This document shows positions 34,745 to 44,055 of a stretch of DNA of 64,000 nt, in pieces. The stretch is from Larimichthys crocea (lineage: Eukaryota; Chordata; Actinopteri; Sciaenidae). The position numbers were made by a program, and so were the translations under genes. Location of the stretch: contig NW_020852853.1 of assembly GCF_000972845.2 (NCBI RefSeq), positions 400,197-464,196 on the forward strand, read 5' to 3'. The notes under the pieces are model-generated. The model saw only the letters and a list, made by a program, of their open reading frames with translations. It was not told where the DNA came from and made no database searches. The number at the start of each line of letters is the position of its first letter. Within the stretch, counting starts at the first letter, position 1.

Positions 34745-36270
34745 GTGGTAAATGAAGCCTTTACCTGACGGGGTCGGGGTAAATGAAGCCTTTAACGGGG
34801 TAAATGAAGCCTTTACCGGGGTAAATGAATGTTACCGTCGGGGGGTCGGTAAGAAGCTTACCTGGCGGGGTCGGGGTAAATGAAGCCTTTACCTGTCGGG
34901 GTCGGGGTAATATGAAGCCTTTACCTGCGGGGTCGGGGTAAATGAAGCCTTTACCTGCGGGTCGGGGTTAATGAAGCCTTACCTGGCGGGGTCGGGGTAA
35001 ATGAACCTTTACCGGGCGGGGTCGGGGTAAATGAAGCCTTTACCTGGCGGGGTCGGGGTAAATGAAGCCTTTACCTGACGGGGTCGGGGTAAATGAAGCC
35101 TTTACCTGACGGGGTCGGGGTAAATGAAGCCTTTACCTGACGGGGTCGGGGTAAAATGAAGCCTTACCTGACGGGGTCGGGGTAAATGAAGCCTTTACCT
35201 GACGGGGTCGGGTAAATGAAGCCTTTACCTGACGGGGTCGGGGTAAATGAAGCCTTTACCGACGGGGTCGCGGTAAATGAAGCCTTTACCTGACGGGGTC
35301 GGGGTAAATGAAGCCTTTACCTGACGGGGTCGGGGTAAATGAAGCCTTTACCTGACGGGGTCGGGGTAAATGAAGCCTTTACCTGACGGGGTCGCGGTAA
35401 ATGAAGCCTTTACCTGACGGGGTCGGGGTAAATGAAGCGTTTACCTGACGAGGTCGGGGTAAATGAAGCGTTTACCTGGCGGGGTCGGGGTAAATGAAGC
35501 GTTTACCTGGCGGGGTCGGGGTAAATGAAGCCTTTACCTGACGGGGTCGGGGTAAGTGAAGCCTTTACCTGGCGGGGTCGGGGTAAGTGAAGCCTTTACC
35601 TGGCGGGGTCGGGGTAAATGAAGCCTTTACCTGACGGGGTCGGGGTAAATGAAGCCTTTACCTGCGGGGTCGGGTAAATGAGCTTTACCTGACGGGGTCG
35701 GGGTAAATGAAGCCTTTACCTGACGGGGTCGGGGTAAATGAAGCCTTTACCTGACGGGGTCGGGGTAAATGAAGCCTTTACCTGGCGGGGTCAGGGTAAG
35801 TGAAGCCTTTACCTGGCGGGGTCGGGGTAAGTGAAGCCTTTACCTGGCGGGGTCGGGGTAAGTGAAGCCTTTACCTGGCGGGGTCGGGGTAAATGAAGCG
35901 TTTACCTGGCGGGGTCGGGGTAAATGGAGCGTTTACCTGGCGGGGTCGGGGTAAATGAAGCGTTTACCTGGCGGGGTCGGGGTAAATGAAGCGTTTACCT
36001 GGCGGGGTCGGGGTAAATGAAGCGTTTACCTGGCGGGGTCGGGGTAAATGAGGCGTTTTACCTGACGGGGTCGGGTAAATGAAGCGTTACCTGGCAGGGT
36101 CGGGGTAAATGAAGCCTTTATCTGACGGGGTCGGGGTAAATGAAGCCTTTACCTGACGGGGTCGGGGTAAATGAAGCCTTTACCTGGCGGGGTCAGGGGT
36201 AAATGAAGCGTTTACCTGGCGGGGTCGGGGTAAATGAAGCGTTACCTAACCCACCTGGCGGGTCGGGGTA
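34745..36270 (-). repeat. 31-bp splice-donor minisatellite, inverted, ~48 copies
   Basis: On the plus strand each unit reads GTAAATGAAGCCTTTACC then TGGCGGGGTCGGG, the complement of the ambra1 exon-end unit. Variants are GCG/GCC and GAC/GGC plus single-base dropouts. The densest indels are at 34790-35040. On the minus strand it directly precedes the inverted ambra1 exon LSPAAYY, the position expected for the intron after HPIYPDPAR. Confidence 0.95.
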
Positions 36271-36274
36271 AATG

Positions 36275-36329
<55 letters not shown>
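36271..36329. repeat. (GT)n microsatellite
   Basis: Pure GT run joining the minisatellite to the minus-strand gene fragment. It supplies the intron end beside the exon at 36330. Confidence 0.95.
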
Positions 36330-37383
36330 CTGCAGGCTTCGAGCCAGCGCCTCGTCTTCCTCTTCCTGTGCTGAGCGCACCGCGGCCTCGTCGTCGTCAC
36401 TGATGACGATTTCCTCTGGAGCTGAAGGACAAACAGTTATCACAGGAAGAAGAGGAGTAAACGTCTCCTCGCCTCCTCGTCTCCTCGCCTCCTCGTCTCC
36501 TCGTCTCCTCGTCTCCTCACCTGTTGACGTGCTTCCTTGCTCGTTGTTCAGCCACCTCCTCTCCTCTGCTGTCAGGAAGGACAGAGAGTCGGAGGCGGGT
36601 GGAGCTGGTGGAGGCGATGCTGACGCTGTCTGACCTTTCCTCCGGCGGTCGAAAGACGTGTGACCTTCGACCGTGACGCCCGACACCTCCACTTCCTCCT
36701 CTGACACTGGTGTGAGGTAGGAGGAGGAGGAGGAAGAGGAGGAAGAGGAGGAGGAGGAGGAGGAACAGGATCCAGTTGCCACCGGGTCGTCCAGCCAGCT
36801 GTTCAGAGGGAACCTCCTGAGAGAGGAAGCTGGGATGAAGCCGTCGCTCTGCTCGCCCCTCGCCACCGCCAGACGCCGACGTTTGGACTTCTGCTCATCA
36901 CCGACGGACAGTTCTGGTCCTGGAGATCCACCGACCGCCTGCGGGCAGAAGAAGATCACATGACGACATCAGGGCGGGGAGAGACGTCGGCGTGGCGACG
37001 GACTGTTACATCACGATGACTCACACTGAAACGCTGCTCCGTGAGGCGAGCTCGTCTCCTCCGCTTGCCGAGCTGAGGACTGCAACAGAACCAGGACACA
37101 CTGAGTGTGTGTGTGTGTGTGTGTCTGTGTGTGTGTGTGTGTCTGTGTGTGTGTGTCTGTGTCTCTGTGTGTGTGTGTGTCTGTGTGTGTCTGTGTGTGT
37201 GTGTCTCTGTAGAACTGAAACACCTGTGCAGTCAGGACGAGGGCGGGTCTTACCTGGGCGTTTCCGGGATGATGACAGACAGGTCGACGTCAGCCGGGTC
37301 GAGCAGGCAGCCTCGGTTCAGAACTCCAGGACTGTCCGGGTCAGATGAACCGGGACTGTCCACACACACATCCATGTTCAGCT
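36330..37383 (-). CDS. Unrecognised gene fragment with SUMO-interaction-like and UIM-like motifs (4 exons)
   Basis: Minus-strand exons with good splice sites and matching phases: 37383-37254 (likely ATG at 37375, starts MDVCVDSPGSSDPDS), 37079-37025, 36938-36521, 36421-36330; about 230 residues, open at the 3' end. Seen: an acidic hydrophobic motif VDLSVIIPETPS, basic clusters GKRRRRARL and KSKRRRLAV (nuclear-signal-like), a polyserine run, and at the end EEIVISDDDE followed by EEEDEALARSLQ. In known proteins hydrophobic-acidic IVISDDD resembles a SUMO-interaction motif and EDEALARSLQ resembles a ubiquitin-interacting helix, so a nuclear SUMO/ubiquitin-pathway protein is plausible. I cannot name the family. 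The rest of the gene is lost at the junction with the 31-bp repeat. The intron between the last two exons is GAG/GAC-rich. Confidence 0.65.
37100..37210. repeat. (GT)n/(CTGT)n microsatellite
   Basis: GT repeats with CT interruptions between exons of the minus-strand gene fragment. Confidence 0.9.
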
Positions 37384-37386
37384 CTG

Positions 37387-37387
37387 T

Positions 37388-37453
<66 letters not shown>
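37387..37453. repeat. (AC)n microsatellite at a block junction
   Basis: Pure AC run. To its left lies the minus-strand SIM/UIM-like gene fragment, to its right plus-strand ambra1 intron. Low-complexity sequence here is a plausible misjoin point. Confidence 0.95.
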
Positions 37454-37454
<1 letters not shown>

Positions 37455-37509
37455 GACTGATCTTATCTTGCTTTCTCTCCTTATCTTTCTCTGCTTCTGG
37501 GTTCTGCAG

Positions 37510-38513
37510 GCGGTTCCCTCCTCCGGAGTATCTGCCCTATACGCCGGGATCTTCCATGAAGAGGGCAGCCCGGCCTGGCTACACACACTCCTGTCAACAG
37601 AGTACTCCGCTGGTAAACAACCACGTAAAGGCTTCATTTACCCCGACCCCGCCAGGTAAAGGCTTCATTTACCCCGACCCCGCCAGGTAAAGGCTTCATT
37701 TACCCCGACCCCGCCAGGTAAAGGCTTCATTTACCCCGACCCCGCCAGGTAAAGGCTTCATTTACCCCGACCCCGCCAGGTAAAGGCTTCATTTACCCCG
37801 ACCCCGACAGGTAAAGGCTTCATTTACCCCGACCCCGACAGGTAAAGGCTTCATTTACCCCGACCCCGCCAGGTAAACGCTTCATTTACCCCGACCCCGA
37901 CAGGTAAACGCTTCATTTACCCCGGTAAAGGCTTCATTTACCCCGTTAAAGGCTTCATTTACCCCGACCCCGTCAGGTAAAGGCTTCATTTACCACCATG
38001 TTCCTAGTTTAATAACTGCACACTCAGCAATGCCGTCTCGTTAACGTCCACCTCGTTACTATGACCTTGTTCTGTCCTCTGTCCTGTGCAGACTGTCTCC
38101 AGCTGCTTACTACGCCCAGAGGATGATCCAGTATCTGTCGAGGCGGGACAGCATCCGTCAGCGTTCGCTCCGCTACCAGCAGAACCGCCTCCGGGCCATG
38201 TCGTCTTCATCCGACAGCACGGCCAGCAACCCGTCCAACTCCATGGACAACAGCGACGTGGACTTTGAGGAGCTCGAGTAAGTTTCACTGACGTGACCAC
38301 GAGTGATGAGTGATGGCTGTACTACGTGTTGCTGTGTTGCTGCCTGTTGCCATGTGTTGTTGTGTGTTGTTGCGTTCCTGCATGTTGTGTTGCTGCGTGT
38401 TGTTGTAGTTGTGACGTCTGTTTGTCTTTCAGTGATAACGGAGACCGAGCTCGGCACAGGACGCCACGTAACGCCCGGATGTCTGCGCCTTCACTGGGTC
38501 GATTCGTTCCACG
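37510..38513 (+). pseudogene. ambra1: ambra1 exons, second plus-strand copy in permuted order
   Basis: Three ambra1 exons lie on the plus strand: 37510-37612 ([10 protein letters not shown] region, with frame-breaking indels), 38092-38277 ([18 protein letters not shown] to [13 protein letters not shown], intact, phase-compatible with exon 32191-32277) and 38433-38513 ([20 protein letters not shown], intact). In orthologues the LLPEY exon follows the other two, but here it precedes them. Its donor GTAAACAACCAC runs directly into the 31-bp splice-donor minisatellite, whose GTAAACG is similar, suggesting the join used this microhomology. The last two exons are the best candidates for the true continuation of the gene. 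Confidence 0.85.
37624..37990 (+). repeat. 31-bp splice-donor minisatellite, direct, ~12 copies
   Basis: Same unit as at 32258-32398, with GTAAAGGCTTC as the commonest intronic half. It precedes the intact LSPAAYY exon, as expected for the intron after HPIYPDPAR. Confidence 0.95.
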
Positions 38514-39559
38514 GTGAGTCCACACGGATCAACACCTGGAGTTTGATCAACACCTGGGGCCCGTTGCACAAAACTAGGATAAGGGATTAAGGCGGGATAT
38601 CTTAGCTATCCTGGCTCAACTCATCCGTGAGGAGATTTATTCTGTGGAGTTTGGCCTGCTCCAGACCAGGATCAGTTCCAGGATCAGTTCCAGGATCAGT
38701 TCCAGGATCAGTTCCAGGATCAGGATCAGCAGTCACCACAAACGGAAACCAATAGTTATTCCACTGCCCACTACACGTTGTTATCACATAACTAGACCCA
38801 CTGTCATTGTTTAAACGTTTGTGATCATTCCTTCCAATCATTTTGGATACATGATGATTTTAGATGATGTTGCAATCATTAGATCCTTTACAGTTTCCCA
38901 CAGACTATAAGGCTGGATATAAAAAGATGGAATATCAGGCCACAGAGAAAAAAGAAACAGACTGAGAATAAAGTCAGAATATTGTCAGCCGTTGTTTCAG
39001 AGGAGGAGAGTTGTTCAGATGAGGCCGTGGAGCATTTGGTGGAATTGTCCTTCAGGTTTCACCAACAAGGAGATACTTCATCTTTTGGCACATCAGCATC
39101 ACAATGTCACAAGTATCAGGACTTTAAAAAGAAAATGCTTTTCTCCTTCCTCAGCGTGGCCCTAATACTCTGTCGGATAATACACATCCCATATAAATAT
39201 AAATACACAAAGTGTAACATTGTGTTCCTTTATCGAATAAGGATCAATCAGAACAGGTGAACCAGCAGCTCCTTTCAAACCTGAGTCACACAGTGACTCT
39301 ACAAGATAGAAAGCTCAGAGTCAGAGCATATTATACAACACAAGGAGGAAACACATTCAAAGGTCTGTGTGTAATACACCCCACATGTCTGCACACTGAA
39401 ATAAATACAGGACAGATCCATACACATCAAATGAACGGATGCAGTCGCCTCCCTGCAGCTTGTACACACAGTATACAGCACACTCATCATAAGAGGCCGG
39501 CATGGCTGCTGGCACTCTGGGGGCTCTCTCCTTCCTCAGCCACATTGTGGAGGACGGCA

Positions 39560-40441
39560 CGAGCCACAGTGATGTCACATGCCCTCAGAGGGCGGAGCCT
39601 TCATTTGTGAAGGCACTGAAAGCTGCCGTCAGGAGGCCAAAGGTCATTTCAGCTCTGGCCCTGGTCCTGGCATGGGCATGGTTGTAGGCCTGCTGTGCTT
39701 GCTGGGGGTCTGTGAATGGTGTCAGGAGAAAAGGCTGGCAGCCATACCCCCTGTCTCCCAGCAACACACCAGAGAATTCACCTGTCAACACAAAGCTCAT
39801 CATTACAAGCTCATAAACAGAGACATTCCTGACACAGCCATGATGTAAAGTGGTTATTAACAGGGGTTGTGTGGTCACTTGTGATAGGCGCTGATAGATT
39901 TCAGAGGTCCCAGACTCTGGAGTCATGGACTGAGTCTGGCAGCGTTGCAGACCATCTGAAATCATGGACAGTGTTCATCAATTGACAATATCAAAGAGTT
40001 CTGTTCACCTGAACATTAATGCTGTGAAAGGAATCCGCCTCATGGGCACCTGAGGGGTTCATCCTGATCAGTGTGCAGTCCAGGGCACCCATGACTTTGT
40101 GGAAACCTGTAACACAAAGTCATGAGTATCCTACTATGACTGTTAACAGTTGTCCTGTAACTTGTGACAGTGCTTTGATAGACAGACTCACACTCCTTAT
40201 TGTGCGGCATCCCCCACTGAGTACAGGAAGCCTCCACACTCAGTGCATGGCTCCGTGCTCTGCGGTGTTTAATCCTGGGACCCAGCAGTCTGCACAGATA
40301 CCTGATGCCATCTGCTGAAAACCTGGAGGTTTCATATAGGTGGTCATCAGGGAAGGCCAGTGGGTCCAACCAGGTCCTGAAGACCCTCTCTGGCCTGAAG
40401 GCTCTCCTGAGTGCTTCCTCATCCACCACAACAATGGGCAC
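39560..40441 (-). pseudogene. Harbinger-type transposase remnant
   Basis: N-terminal part at 40441-40190 (VVVDEEALRRAFRPERVFR, GIRYLCRLLGPRI), frameshifted into FLYSVGDA. The first catalytic-Asp region is at about 40105-40060 (HKVMGALDC). A decayed segment follows (DSRVWDL), then GDRGYGCQPFLLTPF and TRARAEMTFG at about 39780-39650, and finally ITVARAVLHNVAEEGE in another frame. Deletions around the central region and several frameshifts make it inactive. The order and motifs are those of the DDE nuclease of PIF/Harbinger transposases and the domesticated HARBI1. Confidence 0.85.
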
Positions 40442-40534
40442 GCCACTGTCAGAGCAGAAAGGAATATTCTGTCTGACCTTTTATTTTACACGCACACACA
40501 CATGATTCATAATCAGAGTACAGCTGCATAGACG

Positions 40535-41715
40535 TGAATTAATTGTGTTTCAGCGGAGCAGTGAGTGTGTCACTGTGATGTTTCAGCGGAGATGAGCAGT
40601 GAGTGTGTCACTGTGATGTTTCAGCGGAGATGAGCGGTGAGTGTGTCACTGTGATGTTTCAGCGGAGCGGTGAGTGTGTCACTGTGATGTTTCGGTGGAG
40701 ATGAGCAGTGAGTGTGTCACTGTGATGTTTCAGCGGAGCGGTGAGTGTGTCACTGTGATGTTTCGGCGGAGCGGTGAGTGTGTCACTGTGATGTTTGGAG
40801 CGGTGAGTGTGTCACTGTGATGTTTTGGCGGAGCGGTGAGTGTGTCACTGTGATGTTTCGGTGGAGATGAGCGGTGAGTGTGTCACTGTGATGTTTCGGC
40901 GGAGCGGTGAGTGTGTCACTGTGATGTTTCAGCGGAGCGGTGAGTGTGTCACTGTGATGTTTCGGCGGAGCGGTGAGTGTGTCACTGTGATGTTTCGGCG
41001 GAGCGGTGAGTGTGTCACTGTGATGTTTCGGCGGAGCGGTGAGTGTGTCACTGTGATGTTTCGGCGGAGCGGTGAGTGTGTCACTGTGATGTTTCGGCGG
41101 AGCGGTGAGTGTGTCACTGTGATGTTTCGGCGGAGCGGTGAGTGTGTCACTGTGATGTTTCGGCGGAGCGGTGAGTGTGTCACTGTGATGTTTCGGCGGA
41201 GCGGTGAGTGTGTCACTGTGATGTTTCGGCGGAGCGGTGAGTGTGTCACTGTGATGTTTCGGCGGAGCGGTGAGTGTGTCACTGTGATGTTTCGGCGGAG
41301 CGGTGAGTGTGTCACTGTGATGTTTCGGCGGAGCGGTGAGTGTGTCACTGTGATGTTTCGGCGGAGCGGTGAGTGTGTCACTGTGATGTTTCGGCGGAGC
41401 GGTGAGTGTGTCACTGTGATGTTTCGGCGGAGCGGTGAGTGTGTCACTGTGATGTTTCGGCGGAGCGGTGAGTGTGTCACTGTGATGTTTCAGCGGAGCG
41501 GTGAGTGTGTCATTGTGATGTTTTGGCGGAGCGGTGAGTGTGTCATTGTGATGTTTCAGCGGTGAGTGTGTCACTGTGATGTTTCAGCGGAGCGGTGAGT
41601 GTGTCATTGTGATGTTTCGGCGGAGCGGTGAGTGTGTCATTGTGATGTTTCGGCGGAGCGGTGAGTGTGTCATTGTGATGTTTCAGCGGAGCGGTGAGTG
41701 TGTCATTGTTCTCTA
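40535..41715 (+). repeat. 33-bp minisatellite inside the Harbinger element (~36 copies)
   Basis: Unit GCGGAGCGGTGAGTGTGTCA followed by CTGTGATGTTTCG. The central units are identical and edge units diverge (CAGCGG, GTGGAGATGAGC, CATTGTG). Because 33 is a multiple of 3, long frames are open on both strands (241 and 263 codons); these are artefacts. Confidence 0.95.
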
Positions 41716-41905
41716 CTTACACATTCCAGGCGGTGAATCAGTGACTCTGTGATCGGTGGCGGGGTCCATCTGGTTCACCTGGCTTGATGAATCCGTGTCT
41801 GCTCATCCTGGCCTGGTCTTTGTTGGACGCTCTTGTTTTGGATTCACTGAGCTCGGCTCAGTCACTTATCCTGGATGTCTTAAACCTAGTTTTGTGCAAC
41901 GGGCC

Positions 41906-42262
41906 TGTGTTCATATTTGCAGATTGGTTGTGAATTGGTTGTGAGTTGGTTTGTTTCAGGTCGTCAGAAGCTGCTACCCAGCATGCCTCAGATTTCATGT
42001 GATCAGTGAAGTAATCCACTTTAATGTCATCAGGTTAACGACATCACTTCATATTCAAACACAAACATCTTTAATGAGTTTGTTAACGAGCCGTCCCATC
42101 GTCACGGCAACATCAAACAGCTGATTTCAGAACAGACACCGACGTGAACACGAACACAAACGGCCCAGTCAGCGCGTAACCATGACAACGCTGCAGGCTT
42201 ACAACAGTAACCACAGTAACGTAGGAAACAGGAAGCGGCTCCGTTGCCGTGGTAACAGCAGT
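41906..42262. other. Short region between the Harbinger element and sycp3
   Basis: No recognised gene. ATTAAA on the minus strand at 42070-42075 is a plausible sycp3 polyadenylation signal, about 190 bases past the stop codon. Confidence 0.5.
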
Positions 42263-44017
42263 CTAGAACAGCATGGACTGCAGGGACTTCCGGACTGTGG
42301 CCATCTCCTGCTGTTGCTGTGGAAACAAACATGGACCTGCTGAGTCTCCCACCTGACTGACGGCTTCCAACAGCTGTGAGTCGGTCACATGACTCACCGT
42401 GTCCATGAGGATCTTCTTCTGCAGCGTGGCCATCTCCTTCCTCAGCTCCTGCTGCGCCCCCTGCAGGAAGGCGTCGTGGCTCTTCTCCATGTCCTCCATG
42501 TTCTGCACCAAGCACAGTGGACTTGGTGTCAGCTTGTTGGTCTGCAGGTTATTGTCCAACACGTGAAAACGTCACACGTCTCACCTTGACGAACAGCTCG
42601 TACAGCTCTCTGACCGTCTTCAGCTTCTGGTTCTGAACCATTCGGGCCTGCTGCAGGATCTTCAGCTGCTGTCTGAACAGATTCTGTGAGATGGATCAGA
42701 CTGATCAGGACGAGCTCAGTGAACACCTCACATACATCATACATCATGTGTCTTCACTCTGTCCTCACTCCAGTGTTAATTTGTTAGACCCATTTTTCAG
42801 TTTAGTCTTGTTTCAAAGTTCATTCTTAGTCTGAGTCACTTTTAGTCTTTCACAAATCATTTTTGTTCGTCATATTTTAGTCGACTAAAAGTCTCAAAGT
42901 TTTAGTCTAGTTTGAGTCAAACGTGAACACAGGGTGTTTTAGTCTAGTTTTAGTCCTTTTCTATTTATTTCAGGAATGTTTTTTTGTTTATTAATCCCAG
43001 TTCACTTGTGTTCCACAGCTAACACATTGATTAAATGTGTTGATTGAATTTAATGAATCCTTCTTCAATGCAGCTTTGCTAAGTGTCTCGTCTGTTGTTT
43101 CAATACACACTTAATATGACTTGATTTCATTTTTAATCTACTAATAGCAGGTACACCCTATTATGACATGTTCTGTCATCTTCTACATGCAATTGTTACA
43201 TTTCAATAGAAATAAATTGGTTTTATGCCAGTTGCATCCACTAAAATGTTCAAATTAAGATGAGTCCATCACTGTTCGTGTTTAGCACAAATGAGGAGGC
43301 CAGACTCATTCTTGACCGTTATGCCATATGCCACATTTTAATAACGTCGGGCTGCAAACGGGTTCGGGCTCTATAAAGCTGTCAATCAAAACGGGCCGGG
43401 CCGGACTCGGGTCGAATTCTCCCGGGCCGGGTCAGTCCTGACTTCTAAGGTCCGTTTCATGCTCTAGATTGCGCTGTCCGTCCGTACGCCGTGTTTCTCC
43501 TGCATGCTGTTTGTTTTCACGTGTGGCCGTGACGTTGCTACAGTAAAAGAAGTGCTGGCACAAACACATGACAGCAGGACTGGATGCTGCTTTGTTTCTC
43601 ATATAGTCGACGAAAACAAGAAGGACGTTTTTGTTCTTGCGTGACATTTTCGTCTCTTTTTATTCGTCAACAAAAACGCACACTGGCACATTTTTCCTCA
43701 GTGTTTTTAGAACATTGTGTCTCGTCATCGTCTCCATCAAGGGATAAAGGCTCGTTGACCAACATATTTCGTCTCGTCTGACGAAATTAACACTGCCTCA
43801 CTCTGTCTGTCCTCACTGTCTTCACTCTGTCCTCACCCTGTCCTCTCTCTGTCCTCACCCTGTCTGTCCTCACTGTCCTCACTCTGTCTAACCAATCAAA
43901 CAAAGAAAGTAACAAACATTGAACTTCTCCTCCTGCTCCTCGGCTCGCTGAGCTTCAGACTCCCACTGCTGCAGAGCTGAGGACACCTGCTGAGAGTACT
44001 GCTGAGTCATCTTCTGC

Positions 44018-44055
<38 letters not shown>

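Larger units (their letters stand above)
38558..41905 (-). mobile_element. PIF/Harbinger DNA transposon, near full length, 3.3 kb
   Basis: A perfect 21-bp terminal inverted repeat begins GGCCCGTTGCACAAAACTAG at 38558, with its complement at 41885-41905. The terminal sequence resembles ISL2EU-type Harbinger ends, from memory. It carries a decayed minus-strand transposase (39560-40441), a GATCCTGGAACT-type short repeat near 38660-38735 and a 33-bp minisatellite between transposase start and right terminus. It lies in the ambra1 intron after exon 38433-38513. A clear target duplication is not readable (TGG versus TGT flanks). Confidence 0.85.

Noticed and set aside
39560..40441. Harbinger-type transposase next to ambra1, tempting to call harbi1 (a neighbour of AMBRA1 in mammals)
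   Set aside because: It is flanked by perfect terminal inverted repeats, decayed by frameshifts and deletions, and inserted in an ambra1 intron. It is a mobile element, not the domesticated gene.
40783..41574. Opposed 240-263-codon frames (HHSDTLTAPPK and RRSGECVTVMF repeats)
   Set aside because: They are translations of a 33-bp minisatellite within a transposon.
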